A stretch of 34,711 nt of DNA, taken from NCBI GenBank assembly GCA_000419465.1, contig ATTB01000007.1, positions 1 to 34,711 of the forward strand, in the 5' to 3' direction. Of the stretch, positions 24,075-34,003 are shown piece by piece; the stretch's first letter is position 1, and each line of letters starts with the position of its first letter. The notes beneath the pieces were generated by a model. That model saw nothing but the letters and a program-made list of their open reading frames with translations, made no database searches and had not been told where the DNA came from. The translations under genes were made by a program, and so were the position numbers. The DNA comes from an alpha proteobacterium SCGC AAA028-C07. GTDB lineage: Bacteria > Pseudomonadota > Alphaproteobacteria > Pelagibacterales > Pelagibacteraceae.

Positions 24075-26818
24075 TGTCAGAAATTAAAATTAATCTTCCC
24101 GAAACTTCTTTTCCTATGAAGGCCAATTTGCCTACAAAAGAACCTGAAATACTTAAATTTTGGGAACAAATTAACCTTTATGAAGAATTGAGATCTAACA
24201 GCAAAGGCCGAGAAAAATTTATTTTGCATGATGGACCTCCTTATGCAAACGGGCATATTCATATTGGAACGGCATTAAATAAAATTTTAAAAGACATCGT
24301 TGTAAGATTTAATCAAATGACAGGTAAGTATGCCCCTTATGTGCCAGGATGGGATTGTCATGGGTTGCCAATAGAATGGAAAGTAGAGGAAGAATATAAA
24401 AAGAAAGGAAAAAACAAAGACTCTGTTCCAGTTAATGAATTTAGAAAGGAATGTAGAGAATTTGCAACTAGTTGGATCGAGATCCAAAAGAAAGAGTTTA
24501 ATAGATTAGGAGTAAACGGAGATTGGAAGAATTATTACACGACTATGAGCAAGTCTTCAGAAGCTCAAATAACAAGAGAGATTAGTAAATTTATAATTAA
24601 TGGAGGACTATATAGAGGATTTAAACCAGTTTTATGGTCTGTTGTTGAATCAACTGCTTTAGCTGATGCGGAGGTTGAGTATTATGATCACACTTCTAAT
24701 ACAATTTATTCAAAGTTTTTAATTAAGTCTGGACCAGAAAAATTTTTAAATTGTAACGTTGTTATTTGGACAACAACTCCTTGGACTATTCCTTGTAATA
24801 GAGCCTTAGCTTTTAATAATAAAATTAATTATTCTATTGTTAAAATAAATAATAATGAAAAAATTATTATTGCAGAAAAATTAATAGATAAAGTTTTAGC
24901 AGATTGCGCAATTTCTAAACATGAAATTATTGAAAGTTTTTCTGGATCGGAATTAAAAAATATCATTTGTAGTCATCCTTTCAAAGATATTGGTTATACC
25001 TTTGATGTTCCTATGCTTGATGCCAATTTTGTTAATTTAGAACAGGGAACAGGAATTGTTCATTGCGCACCTAGTCATGGACCTGATGATTACTACTTAT
25101 GTTTAAATAATAATATTCAAGCCTTTGATACAATTGATGACAAAGGACATTATACAAAAAATATTATTAAATTTTCTGGTACTCATATTTTTAAAGCTGA
25201 TGATGTAATTATTAATGAGTTAACTAATTTATCTAGATTATTAGGCAAAGGTAAACTAAAGCATAGCTATCCACATTCGTGGAGATCTAAAGCGCCTTTA
25301 GTTCACAGAGCCACACCTCAATGGTTTATATCTATGGAAACAAATGAGCTGAGAAAAAAATCAATTGCTGCAATTAGCAATACAAAATTCTATCCACCGG
25401 TTGGACAAAATAGATTAAGATCAATGATAGAAACAAGACCCGATTGGTGTGTTTCCCGACAAAGAGTTTGGGGAGTACCGTTGCCAATATTTATTTCAAA
25501 AAAAACAGGAAAACCTTTGGCAGATGAAAAAGTATTAGAAGGTATAGCAAAAATATTCGAAGAAGAGGGTAGCGATTCTTGGTTTCAAAGGCAGCCGCAA
25601 GATTTTTTAGGTAATGATTATAACGCTAATGATTACGAGCAGGTTAAAGATATCGTGGAAGTTTGGTTTGATAGTGGTTCTTCACATAGTTATGTTTTGG
25701 ATAAAAGACCAGAACTTGCCTGGCCAGCAAATCTTTATTTAGAAGGATCAGATCAACACAGAGGCTGGTTTCATTCTTCTTTGCTTGAATCTTGCGGGAC
25801 AAAAGGAACCGCTCCATTTCAAAATATTTTGTGTCATGGATTTGTTGTTGATGGCAAAGGACAAAAAATGTCGAAATCATTAGGGAATGTAGTTATACCA
25901 GAAGAAGTTATTAAAAATTTTGGAGCAGATGTACTTAGATTATGGGTTGTTGCATCAGATTATTCTGAAGATTTAAAGATTGATAAAGCGATTTTAAATC
26001 AACATGCCGAGTCGTATAGAAAAATTCGAAACACTCTTAGATTTCTTTTAGGAAATTTAAATGACAAATTGTTGAACGATGATTTTTCTAAAATAGAATA
26101 TTCAAAATTATCATCATTAGAGAAATATATCTTAACTCAAGTATATGACTTTGATTTAAGATTTAGAGATTATATTAAGTCTTATAATTTTCACAAAATA
26201 TATGTTGAGCTTTTAAATTTTTGTACTTTGGATCTTTCAGCTTTTTATTTTGATATAAAAAAAGATATTCTCTATTGCGATAGTGAAAATACCCAAAGAA
26301 GAAATAACTGTTTAGAAGTATTAAATGTTCTTATTAATTTTTTATTAAAATGGTTTTCCCCAATTTTAGTATTTACATCTGAAGAGGCTTATCAGGTAAT
26401 TAAAAATAAAAAATATAAGAGTATTCATCTGCAGGATTTTTCAGTTATACCTTTGATATGGAATAATTCTGAAATCAAAAATAAGTGGATTGGTATTAAG
26501 AAAGTAAAACAAGTTGTTAATGCAGCTATAGAAGATATTAGAAATAAGAAAATTATCGGTTCTAGCTTAGAAGCAAATGTTATTGTTTATTTAAAAGATG
26601 AATATTTAAATATTATAAAACAAGAAGATCTTAGTGAAATTTTTATATGTTCAGAAGCAAAGGCAGAATCTTTTATTAATCAAAATGATTTATTTTCTTT
26701 AAAAGATGTAGAGGGAGTAGCTGTAAAAATACTAAAAGCAAAGGGGCAAAAATGCTCTCGTTGTTGGAAGATCTTAGAAAAACCATGCAGCAGAGATATT
26801 TGTGGTTTAAAAAATTAA
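24074..26818 (+). CDS. ileS: Isoleucyl-tRNA synthetase
   Basis: A class I synthetase of 914 residues. The HIGH motif is in PYANGHIHIGTALNKILKD near residue 56, the editing domain spans roughly 200-400 (TTPWTIPCNRALAF), and KMSKS is in GQKMSKSLGNVVIPEEV near residue 598. The C-terminus carries a Cys zinc site (GQKCSRCWKILEKPCSRDIC). It has the bacterial (eubacterial-editing) layout and follows ribF directly; lspA starts one base after the stop. Confidence 0.97.
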   Translation: MSEIKINLPETSFPMKANLPTKEPEILKFWEQINLYEELRSNSKGREKFILHDGPPYANGHIHIGTALNKILKDIVVRFNQMTGKYAPYVPGWDCHGLPIEWKVEEEYKKKGKNKDSVPVNEFRKECREFATSWIEIQKKEFNRLGVNGDWKNYYTTMSKSSEAQITREISKFIINGGLYRGFKPVLWSVVESTALADAEVEYYDHTSNTIYSKFLIKSGPEKFLNCNVVIWTTTPWTIPCNRALAFNNKINYSIVKINNNEKIIIAEKLIDKVLADCAISKHEIIESFSGSELKNIICSHPFKDIGYTFDVPMLDANFVNLEQGTGIVHCAPSHGPDDYYLCLNNNIQAFDTIDDKGHYTKNIIKFSGTHIFKADDVIINELTNLSRLLGKGKLKHSYPHSWRSKAPLVHRATPQWFISMETNELRKKSIAAISNTKFYPPVGQNRLRSMIETRPDWCVSRQRVWGVPLPIFISKKTGKPLADEKVLEGIAKIFEEEGSDSWFQRQPQDFLGNDYNANDYEQVKDIVEVWFDSGSSHSYVLDKRPELAWPANLYLEGSDQHRGWFHSSLLESCGTKGTAPFQNILCHGFVVDGKGQKMSKSLGNVVIPEEVIKNFGADVLRLWVVASDYSEDLKIDKAILNQHAESYRKIRNTLRFLLGNLNDKLLNDDFSKIEYSKLSSLEKYILTQVYDFDLRFRDYIKSYNFHKIYVELLNFCTLDLSAFYFDIKKDILYCDSENTQRRNNCLEVLNVLINFLLKWFSPILVFTSEEAYQVIKNKKYKSIHLQDFSVIPLIWNNSEIKNKWIGIKKVKQVVNAAIEDIRNKKIIGSSLEANVIVYLKDEYLNIIKQEDLSEIFICSEAKAESFINQNDLFSLKDVEGVAVKILKAKGQKCSRCWKILEKPCSRDICGLKN

Positions 26819-26819
26819 T

Positions 26820-27299
26820 ATGACGAATAAAAAAAAGATATATTTATTTATTTTTGTTTTTGTTTTTTTCGCAATAGATAGAATTTCAAAAATTTTAATA
26901 TTAAAAAGTTTTTTAAATAATTCTTCTTCTGAAATTTATATTAACTCTTTTCTTAATTTTTCTTTAGTTTGGAATAGTGGAATTGGTTTTGGAATTTTGC
27001 AACTCGAGGCTAATATTTTTTATTTACTTATTTCGATAATTATAACTGCTATTAATTTAATATTAATTTACTGGATGTTAACTTCATCAAATTATTTAGA
27101 ATCTATTTTTATTTCTATAATTTTAGGAGGAGCATTAGGTAATTTATTTGACAGATATTATTATAGTTCTGTTCCAGATTTTATAGATCTGCATTACGAG
27201 AGTTTTCACTGGTTTACCTTTAATATTGCTGATATTTTTATCACTGTTGGAATCATTGGTTTAATAATAATTGATCTGTTTAAAATAAAAAAAGTATGA
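26820..27299 (+). CDS. lspA: Prolipoprotein signal peptidase (signal peptidase II)
   Basis: LspA cleaves lipoprotein signal peptides before the lipidated Cys. Four membrane helices are visible. The family motifs are present: FFAIDRISKILI in the first helix, GGALGNLFDR near residue 103 with VPDFIDLH after it, and FNIADIFITVG near residue 134 with the second catalytic Asp. Length 159 is usual. The start is one base after ileS, and the stop overlaps the next gene, itself a lipoprotein, by four bases. Confidence 0.95.
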   Translation: MTNKKKIYLFIFVFVFFAIDRISKILILKSFLNNSSSEIYINSFLNFSLVWNSGIGFGILQLEANIFYLLISIIITAINLILIYWMLTSSNYLESIFISIILGGALGNLFDRYYYSSVPDFIDLHYESFHWFTFNIADIFITVGIIGLIIIDLFKIKKV

Positions 27300-27607
27300 A
27301 AAAAATTATAAATTTATTTGTATTATTCATATTACTAAGCTCATGCGAAAATGTTCAAAAAGGGTTAGGTATGAAAAAAGACGTTCCTGACGAATTTTTA
27401 ATTGAAAAAAGAAATCCTTTGACCATGCCCCCAAATTTCGATTTATTGCCACCAGATTCAGTAAATCAAAACAATCAAAAAGATGAGAAAGACAATTTAA
27501 AAGATATTTTTAATAAAAATCTTGGTAAAGATAAAAAAGATACAGAAATTAACAAAGGAACAGAATCCGGATCTTTAGAAAAAAGTATTCTTGAAAAAAT
27601 AAAATAG
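27296..27607 (+). CDS. DUF3035 lipoprotein (BamF-like)
   Basis: 103 residues. A lipoprotein signal peptide ends in the lipobox LLSSC, giving a lipidated Cys near residue 17. The segment VPDEFLIEKRNPLTMPPNFDLLPP is the core motif of DUF3035, the alphaproteobacterial BamF family linked to outer-membrane beta-barrel assembly. The C-terminal half is Lys/Asp-rich and probably disordered. Overlap with lspA by four bases supports cotranscription. Confidence 0.75.
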   Translation: MKKIINLFVLFILLSSCENVQKGLGMKKDVPDEFLIEKRNPLTMPPNFDLLPPDSVNQNNQKDEKDNLKDIFNKNLGKDKKDTEINKGTESGSLEKSILEKIK

Positions 27608-27611
27608 TTCG

Positions 27612-28796
27612 ATGAAAATTAATTCTTTTAATTTTTCAAAAAATAACTCAATAGTTTATAAGAATAATTTAAGAAAATGCTCTGAGATATTTAAAAATTT
27701 ACTTAATAATAAAGAAAATTTTTTCTTTAATACATTGTCACAAGAGTATCAAAAAACTCTTTTTTTAAAAAAAATAGTTTTAAAAAAAAAGATACATAAA
27801 AATATCTTAATAGTAGGAATGGGCGGATCTATTCTTGGATCTAAGATGCTTTCTTCTTTTTTTGGCTTAGATAAGAATTATTATTTTCTGGATAATTTAA
27901 GTAATTCTAAAGTTAATGATTTTATTAAAAAAGATCTAAGTAAATTCTCAATTTTTATTATATCTAAATCCGGAGAAACTTTAGAAACCTTAACAAATTT
28001 TAATATTATTTTAAATAATTTTAAAAAAAGAAAAAAAAATATATCAAAAAATTTTATAATTATTTCAGAGAGAAATAGCGTTCTATTTAATTTTGCAAGA
28101 AAAAATAATATTTTATTTTATGAACACAATGCAAACCTTAGTGGTCGTTATTCCGTTTTATCAGAGGCGGCTTTGTTAATGTTTAATTTAGATTATAAGA
28201 AAATTATACAAGGCATTAATTCTGTTCTTAAAAAAGATTTAAAGAAAAATCTAATTAGTAATGCAGCTAATTTATTAACTTTAATTACAAAATCTAAAAT
28301 AGACACTCATGTGTCTCTTATCTATTCTTATAGTTTGTTAAGTTATGGTTATTGGCATCAACAATTATTGGCAGAAAGTATTGGAAAAAATGGCAAAGAT
28401 TTCACACCAATTATTTCTGAGTGTCCAAAAGATCATCATAGTATTATGCAGCTTTATTTAGACGGTAAGAGAAATAAATTTTTTACATTCTTTAAAATAA
28501 TCAATGATAAAAAGGATCTTCCAATTAAAGATTATTTTGATCAAAAATTTAAAAAAAGTTCATTAAATAATATTATTGATGCGCAATTTAATGCTACGAC
28601 AAATGTGTTTAAAAAGAATTTGATACCATTTCGTATAATATTGATTGATCAAAAAAAGCCTATTCAAAGCTTTATCTCTTTACTTGTCTACTCAATGCTA
28701 GAAACAGCAATTTTGTGTAAAGCCCTTAATTTAAACCCTTTTAATCAACCAGCCGTAGAGACAATTAAAAAAGAGACTTATTCTTTATTAAGTTAG
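27612..28796 (+). CDS. pgi: Glucose-6-phosphate isomerase, short form
   Basis: A 394-residue isomerase of sugar phosphates (glucose 6-phosphate to fructose 6-phosphate). A SIS-type domain shows ILIVGMGGSILGSKML near 65 and ISKSGETLETLTN near 118. ESIGKNGKDFTPIISECPKDHHSIMQLYLDGKR near 255-290 is the PGI signature region. The protein is shorter than the common ~550-residue form. It overlaps the converging rsmD gene by nine bases. Confidence 0.85.
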   Translation: MKINSFNFSKNNSIVYKNNLRKCSEIFKNLLNNKENFFFNTLSQEYQKTLFLKKIVLKKKIHKNILIVGMGGSILGSKMLSSFFGLDKNYYFLDNLSNSKVNDFIKKDLSKFSIFIISKSGETLETLTNFNIILNNFKKRKKNISKNFIIISERNSVLFNFARKNNILFYEHNANLSGRYSVLSEAALLMFNLDYKKIIQGINSVLKKDLKKNLISNAANLLTLITKSKIDTHVSLIYSYSLLSYGYWHQQLLAESIGKNGKDFTPIISECPKDHHSIMQLYLDGKRNKFFTFFKIINDKKDLPIKDYFDQKFKKSSLNNIIDAQFNATTNVFKKNLIPFRIILIDQKKPIQSFISLLVYSMLETAILCKALNLNPFNQPAVETIKKETYSLLS

Positions 28797-29354
28797 ATTT
28801 AATTTTGCAAAGTATATTTTAGAAACACCATAAATTCTCTCCTCAATAATGTTGAGTTCTTTATTTTCAATATTGTTTTCAGAGTTTGTATGAATAACTA
28901 ATAAATTTTTTTTGTTAACAATCTTTTTTAAGTCATTTATAATATCATTGATATTTTTTATTTTAAAAGGCGGATCTAAAAATATTAAGTTAGGTTTGAT
29001 ATCATTAAATAAATTATTATTCTGAATAAAAGAAACATCTTCATTAGTTGCGATAGCATTCGCGCTAAGTATATTTAGCGTATTAAGATTTTTTTTTAAA
29101 ATAGAAAAAGCTTCTGGATTTTTTTCAAAAAAAAATACTTTTTCCACTTCTCTTGATAAACATTCCAATCCAAAAGAGCCAGAACCGGAAAAAAGATCTA
29201 GAACTGTCGAATTTTTGAATTCAAATTGAATTTTATTTGAGTGCTGTAATATATTAAATATATTTTCCTTAACCCTATCTCTTAGGGGTCTAGTAATTAA
29301 TTTGTTTGGGAAAAGTATTTTTTTTCCTTTATATTTTCCTGATATGATCCTCAT
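28788..29354 (-). CDS. rsmD: 16S rRNA (guanine(966)-N2)-methyltransferase
   Basis: RsmD methylates G966 of 16S rRNA using SAM. It starts MRIISGKYKGKKILFP with RPLRDRVKENIFNIL soon after, has the SAM-binding VLDLFSGSGSFGLECLSRE near 48 and the catalytic LIFLDPPFK near 125. Length is 188, normal. It overlaps the upstream pseudouridine synthase gene by 26 bases, suggesting translational coupling, and converges on pgi. Confidence 0.95.
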   Translation of the reverse strand: MRIISGKYKGKKILFPNKLITRPLRDRVKENIFNILQHSNKIQFEFKNSTVLDLFSGSGSFGLECLSREVEKVFFFEKNPEAFSILKKNLNTLNILSANAIATNEDVSFIQNNNLFNDIKPNLIFLDPPFKIKNINDIINDLKKIVNKKNLLVIHTNSENNIENKELNIIEERIYGVSKIYFAKLNLT

Positions 29355-30069
29355 ATAATCTCATTTCTTTCTCTTCTACTTTTTCTACTTTTCCAGGTAA
29401 TAAGTTTTTGAGTTTAAACGGGCCGTATTCCAGACGAATAAGTCTATTAACTTTAAGATTAACAGCGGCACATAAATTTCTTATTTCATTATTTTTTCCT
29501 TCACGCATATGAAACTCTACCCAAGAATTTGCATTTCCTTTTTTTAATAATTTATATTCAAAAGGAGCGTATTTAATGTTGTTTATCTTTACTCCTCTGC
29601 TAATTCTTTCCAAAGAATTTTCATCTATGTATCCATAAACTCTAATTTTATATTTTCTAATAAATTTATTTTTCGGTAATTCTAAATTTCTTATTATTTC
29701 TCCATCATCTGTTAACAATAAAAGTCCTTCGGAATTAATATCTAGTCTACCAACAGTTTTTATTTTTTTTAGATTAAAAGGTAATAGGTCATATATAATT
29801 GGTCTATCATCCTGCTTATTACGAGATGTGATGTAGTTTAATGGTTTATAAAATTTCCATACATCTAATTTTTTTTCAAGATTTATCTTTTTATTATTTA
29901 TAATTATTTCGTCTTCATTGTTTACAAAAGTAATAGGTGATGAAATAATTTCTTTATTAACAATAATTTTATTTTTTTGAATTAATTGCTCTATTTCACG
30001 TCGAGAACCATATCCTTTACTAGATAAAAATTTAGCTATTCTAATTTTTTTTTGATAATTATTATTCAT
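29329..30069 (-). CDS. RsuA/RluB/RluE/RluF-family pseudouridine synthase
   Basis: The N-terminal S4 RNA-binding domain is visible (RIAKFLSSKGYGSRREIEQL). The catalytic domain holds the motif GRLDINSEGLLLLTDDGE near 133, with the active-site Asp in RLD, and HMREGKNNEIRNL near 200. It isomerises a uridine in 16S or 23S rRNA; the RluB group (position 2605) is most likely but cannot be fixed by eye. Its start is one base from the divergent tadA start. Confidence 0.9.
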   Translation of the reverse strand: MNNNYQKKIRIAKFLSSKGYGSRREIEQLIQKNKIIVNKEIISSPITFVNNEDEIIINNKKINLEKKLDVWKFYKPLNYITSRNKQDDRPIIYDLLPFNLKKIKTVGRLDINSEGLLLLTDDGEIIRNLELPKNKFIRKYKIRVYGYIDENSLERISRGVKINNIKYAPFEYKLLKKGNANSWVEFHMREGKNNEIRNLCAAVNLKVNRLIRLEYGPFKLKNLLPGKVEKVEEKEMRLYEDHIRKI

Positions 30070-30070
30070 A

Positions 30071-30526
30071 ATGAATGGTCAAATTGATATTTATACTAAT
30101 TTACTTTTAAAATTATCAAAAAAAGCTCTTGCTTTAGGAGAGCTTCCTATTAGCGCAATTATAGTAGATCCAGTTAATAAAAAAGTTATATCAGCATGCA
30201 TAAATCAATCTAAAAAAAATCTTATTTTACATGCTGAGATTAATGCTATTTTAAAAGCTTCAAAATTATCAAATTCAAAAAGATTAGATAAATTTGATAT
30301 TTATTGTTCTTTAGAGCCATGCGCCATGTGTACCTCTGCAATTTCTCTTTCTAGAATTAGAAGAGTTTACTTTTGCTTAGAAGATAAAAAGTCAGGAGGT
30401 TTTATTAATGGTCCAAAGTTGATTTATTCTAATAATTTACATCATAAGCCTAAGTTTTATTATGGCTTTAAAGAAAATATTTTTTTAAATTTAATGAAAA
30501 ATTTTTTTAAGAAAAAACGTAATTAG
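30071..30526 (+). CDS. tadA: tRNA-specific adenosine deaminase
   Basis: TadA converts A34 to inosine in tRNA-Arg(ACG). The zinc-binding motifs are complete: HAEINAI near residue 54 (His ligand and catalytic Glu) and PCAMC near 83 (two Cys ligands), in the spacing of the CDA fold. Length 151 is normal. It starts one base from the divergent rluB-type gene and its end overlaps purD, converging, by four bases. Confidence 0.95.
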   Translation: MNGQIDIYTNLLLKLSKKALALGELPISAIIVDPVNKKVISACINQSKKNLILHAEINAILKASKLSNSKRLDKFDIYCSLEPCAMCTSAISLSRIRRVYFCLEDKKSGGFINGPKLIYSNNLHHKPKFYYGFKENIFLNLMKNFFKKKRN

Positions 30527-31788
30527 CTATTAATTGCTCTCCAGCCAATATCTTTTCTAAAGTATTTGTCTTTCCAGTTAATTTTTTTTAACATCTTAAC
30601 ACATGTATCACGGGCTGATTTAAGATTTTTACTTAAAGCCGTGGCATTTAAAACTCTACCACCAGATGAGAAAATTCTATTATTTTTTTTAAATGTACTT
30701 GCGTGAAATAAATACTGATTATTATTGAGTAGTATTTTTTGTGTACTTTTTATTTCTGATATTTTACTTTGTTTATTAGGATATCCTTTAGATGACGCTA
30801 CAATTGTCATTGCTTTTTTATTACTCCAATTAATTACTATTTTGTTAATTTGTTTTTTTTTACAAGCTAATATAATTTTTAACAAATCTGTTTTTAATCT
30901 CATCATCAAAACTTGGCATTCAGGATCTCCTAGTCGAATATTATACTCAATGAGTTTGGGTTGATTGTTTTTAATAATTAAGCCTGCGTAAAGAACTCCG
31001 ACAAAAGGGCATCCTAATTTTTTTAGTCCTTTTAATGTAGGTTCAATAATTTGCTGCTTTATTTTTTCCTCAACTTTTTTTGTAATAATGCTTGAAGGAG
31101 AGTAAGCGCCCATTCCTCCAGTATTAGGACCAGTATCACCTTCACCTATTCTTTTGTGATCTTGAGCTGTTCCAAAAAATTTATAATTTTTTCCATCCGA
31201 AAGTATAAAGTAGCTCGCTTCTTCTCCTGATAAAAATTCTTCAATAACAAATTTTTTAGAACTTTTAAATTTTCCTAGATTAATTTCTTTACATTTTTTC
31301 AGTGCTTCAGTTTTACTAATGCAGATAGAAACTCCCTTGCCAGATGCTAACCCATCAGCTTTAATAACAATAGGAGTATTCATTTTTTTTATATACTCAT
31401 TAACACCTTTCATACTGTTAAAAGATTTATATTGTGCCGTAGGTATTTTATATTTTTTGCAGAGTTGTTTTGTAAAAGATTTAGATTTTTCTAATCTTGA
31501 TGCCGCTTTAGAAGGTCCAAATACAAAAAATCCTTTTTTTTCTAAGTAATCTTTTATTCCTTTAACTAAAGGAACTTCAGGGCCAACAAATACTATTTTT
31601 ATATTATTGTTTCTTAAAAATTCAGAAATACTTTTAAAATTAAGAACGTCTATATTAATATTTTCTGCTATTGCGCTTGTTCCAGCATTTCCTGGAATAC
31701 AAAAAATTTTATTAGTTTGTTTTGATTGTTTTAGTTTAAAACAAATAGAATGTTCCCTACCGCCACTTCCTATAACAGCTATGTTCAT
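30523..31788 (-). CDS. purD: Phosphoribosylamine--glycine ligase
   Basis: PurD joins phosphoribosylamine and glycine with ATP to make GAR in purine synthesis. It starts NIAVIGSGGREHSICFKL, has the ATP-grasp body with VIKADGLASGKGV near 143 and GPNTGGMGAYSP near 220, and RLGDPECQVLMMRLKT near 281. Length 421 is usual. Start faces xseA across 27 bases, so the two promoters must overlap. Confidence 0.97.
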   Translation of the reverse strand: MNIAVIGSGGREHSICFKLKQSKQTNKIFCIPGNAGTSAIAENINIDVLNFKSISEFLRNNNIKIVFVGPEVPLVKGIKDYLEKKGFFVFGPSKAASRLEKSKSFTKQLCKKYKIPTAQYKSFNSMKGVNEYIKKMNTPIVIKADGLASGKGVSICISKTEALKKCKEINLGKFKSSKKFVIEEFLSGEEASYFILSDGKNYKFFGTAQDHKRIGEGDTGPNTGGMGAYSPSSIITKKVEEKIKQQIIEPTLKGLKKLGCPFVGVLYAGLIIKNNQPKLIEYNIRLGDPECQVLMMRLKTDLLKIILACKKKQINKIVINWSNKKAMTIVASSKGYPNKQSKISEIKSTQKILLNNNQYLFHASTFKKNNRIFSSGGRVLNATALSKNLKSARDTCVKMLKKINWKDKYFRKDIGWRAINS

Positions 31789-31815
31789 ATAATAATATAG
31801 GTATATAAATTGATA

Positions 31816-33003
31816 ATGAAAAACATACCAGAATTTTCTGTTTCAGAAATTACATCTTTAACAAAAAATATTTTAGAAGAAAATTTTGAAAGAGTGAGAA
31901 TTAGAGGAGAGGTTTCTAAAATAAAAGAAAACAAAGGACATTTGTATTTTTCTTTAAAAGACGAAAATTTTGTACTGAATGCTATTTGTTGGTCAAGCGC
32001 AGTACCACTTTTACAAGTTTTTCCAGAAGAAGGAATGGAGGTTGTTGCTGAAGGAAAAATTACAACATATGCCAAAAGTAGTATTTCAAGTTACCAAATT
32101 AAAGTAGATCAAATTGAACTTCAAGGCGAGGGAGCACTCCTAAAATTAATTGAGCAAAGAAAAAAAAAATTACAGGCTGAAGGATATTTTGACGAAGTAC
32201 ATAAAAAACCTATCCCATTTATTCCTAGTAAAATTGGAATAATTACTTCTCCAACAGGGGCTGTAATAATGGATATTATTAATAGAGTTACAGATAGATA
32301 TCCAACTCATCTTTTAATTTATCCAATTTCTGTGCAAGGAAATAAATCAGCAGGAGAAATTATTGAAGGTATAGAATTTTTTAACACAAAAATTAATGTT
32401 GATACAATAATAATAGCCAGAGGAGGTGGAGGAGCAGAAGATTTAATTTCATTCAATGATGATAAGGTGGTGAAAGCTGCATTTGCAAGCAAAATACCAA
32501 TTATCTCTGCAATTGGTCATGAAACTGATTTTACTTTACTGGATTTTGTTGCAGATTATAGAGCATCAACCCCAACAGCTGCCGCAGAAAAAGCTGTTCC
32601 AGAAAAAAATAATTTAATTGAAAAAATTTTTGCATTACAAAAACAATTAATTTCCGGTTTTAATTTATTTTTAAAAGAGAAAGATAAAAATATTTATCAA
32701 TTAGTAAAATCATTAAATATTAATAATTTAAAAAATCTTATTAGAGAAAAAAAAGATAAAATTAAAAGTTTTGACAAATCTCTTTTTAATTTATTAAAAA
32801 ATAAATTTAAATATTTTCAATTAAATTTAAATGGTATTTTTTCTAGATTAAATAGCTTAGATACTAATAGAATTCTAAAAAGAGGTTTTTCAATTGTTAG
32901 AGATTTAAATAATAATATTATTTACAAAAAAGATAGTGCTAATAAAAATAATGATATTACAATTGAATTATCAGATGGAAAAATTAAAGCTAAAATTAGT
33001 TAA
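31816..33003 (+). CDS. xseA: Exodeoxyribonuclease VII large subunit
   Basis: XseA with XseB degrades single-stranded DNA. The N-terminal OB fold shows EFSVSEITSLTKNILEENFE and GEVSKIKENKGHLYFSLKD. The catalytic middle has GIITSPTGAVIMDIINRV near 145, IIIARGGGGAEDLISFND near 200 and SAIGHETDFTLLDFVADYRASTPTAAAE near 235. The C-terminal third is a long coiled helix. The ATG at 31816 is preferred to a TTG two codons upstream. Product 395 residues. The small subunit XseB is not encoded nearby. Confidence 0.95.
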   Translation: MKNIPEFSVSEITSLTKNILEENFERVRIRGEVSKIKENKGHLYFSLKDENFVLNAICWSSAVPLLQVFPEEGMEVVAEGKITTYAKSSISSYQIKVDQIELQGEGALLKLIEQRKKKLQAEGYFDEVHKKPIPFIPSKIGIITSPTGAVIMDIINRVTDRYPTHLLIYPISVQGNKSAGEIIEGIEFFNTKINVDTIIIARGGGGAEDLISFNDDKVVKAAFASKIPIISAIGHETDFTLLDFVADYRASTPTAAAEKAVPEKNNLIEKIFALQKQLISGFNLFLKEKDKNIYQLVKSLNINNLKNLIREKKDKIKSFDKSLFNLLKNKFKYFQLNLNGIFSRLNSLDTNRILKRGFSIVRDLNNNIIYKKDSANKNNDITIELSDGKIKAKIS

Positions 33004-33014
33004 AAATATTTTTT

Positions 33015-33206
33015 ATGAAAGAAGCAAAATTAAAATTTAAACCTGCAAACTTTGAGATTATTACTACAGGTGATTATGTGCTTTGCAAAGTTTCTGGGAA
33101 GAAAATAGCTTTATCGGAACTAAAATATTGGAATGTGGAATTGCAAGAAGCTTATTTTTCCTATGTTGAGGCTGCAGAAAGATTTAAACAATTGAATAAA
33201 AAATAA
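33015..33206 (+). CDS. DUF2093 family protein
   Basis: 63 residues. LKFKPANFEIITTGDYVLCKVSGKKIALSELKYWNVELQEAY matches the compact DUF2093 pattern (GdxVxCaVtG-x-I-xL-x-LrYW-x-V-x-xQEAY) found next to xseA in alphaproteobacteria. Function is unknown. It lies 11 bases after xseA and ends directly before the M23 peptidase ATG. Confidence 0.85.
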   Translation: MKEAKLKFKPANFEIITTGDYVLCKVSGKKIALSELKYWNVELQEAYFSYVEAAERFKQLNKK

Positions 33207-33998
33207 ATGCGTTTTTTAATTATATTATTTTTATTATTCCAATCAAACTTGGTAAATGCTTTTGAGTTAAATGGAGAAATTACTCAAGGTGCGCTTATCA
33301 TTGGGAAAGAACAGACCGATAAGTCTATATATGTTAATAAGCAAAAAATAAAATTATCTAAAAATGGTATTTTTGTTTTTGGTATTAATTATAATCAAAC
33401 AGGAAATATTATTATTGAGTCAGTTGATAAGAACAATCAAGTAATTTCTAAAACTTACAAAATAAAGAAAAGACAATATAAAATTCAAAGAATAGATGGT
33501 CTTCATGAAAAAATGGTAACTCCAGATCAAGAGTCATTAGAAATAATAAAAAAAGAAAATAATTTAATTAAAAATGCTCAATTAATTAATTCAGATTTTG
33601 AATTTTTTTTATCTGGCTTTAGTAAGCCTATTGATGGTGTAATTTCAGGGGTTTATGGAAGTCAAAGAATATTGAATGGTAAGCCGCGTTCACCACATTT
33701 AGGTATTGATTTTGCAGCGCCCAAAGGAACAGAGGTTAAATCTCCAGCAGGTGGATATGTGACCCTTGCTGAGAAAGGTTTTTATTTTACAGGAGGAAGT
33801 GTAATTTTAGATCATGGACATGGGGTTTCGACAATTTACGCTCATTTAGATGAAATTTTAGTAAGAAAAGATGAATTAATTAAAAAAGGGCAAGTAATAG
33901 GAAAGGTCGGTTCAACAGGTAGAGCCACTGGACCACACTTGCATTTCGGAGTGAACTGGTTTGACGCTAAAATTGATCCAGAATTAATTCTTAAATAA
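33207..33998 (+). CDS. M23-family peptidoglycan metallopeptidase
   Basis: 263 residues with a signal peptide (RFLIILFLLFQSNLVNAF). The LytM/M23 domain in the C-terminal half has SPHLGIDFAAPKGTEV near 163 with the first His and Asp zinc ligands, and GRATGPHLHFGVNWFD near 238 with the HxH motif. A small beta domain occupies residues 22-95. It probably trims peptidoglycan cross-links or, if inactive, activates amidases, in the periplasm. It starts directly after the DUF2093 gene. Confidence 0.92.
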   Translation: MRFLIILFLLFQSNLVNAFELNGEITQGALIIGKEQTDKSIYVNKQKIKLSKNGIFVFGINYNQTGNIIIESVDKNNQVISKTYKIKKRQYKIQRIDGLHEKMVTPDQESLEIIKKENNLIKNAQLINSDFEFFLSGFSKPIDGVISGVYGSQRILNGKPRSPHLGIDFAAPKGTEVKSPAGGYVTLAEKGFYFTGGSVILDHGHGVSTIYAHLDEILVRKDELIKKGQVIGKVGSTGRATGPHLHFGVNWFDAKIDPELILK

Positions 33999-34003
33999 TA
34001 TTT

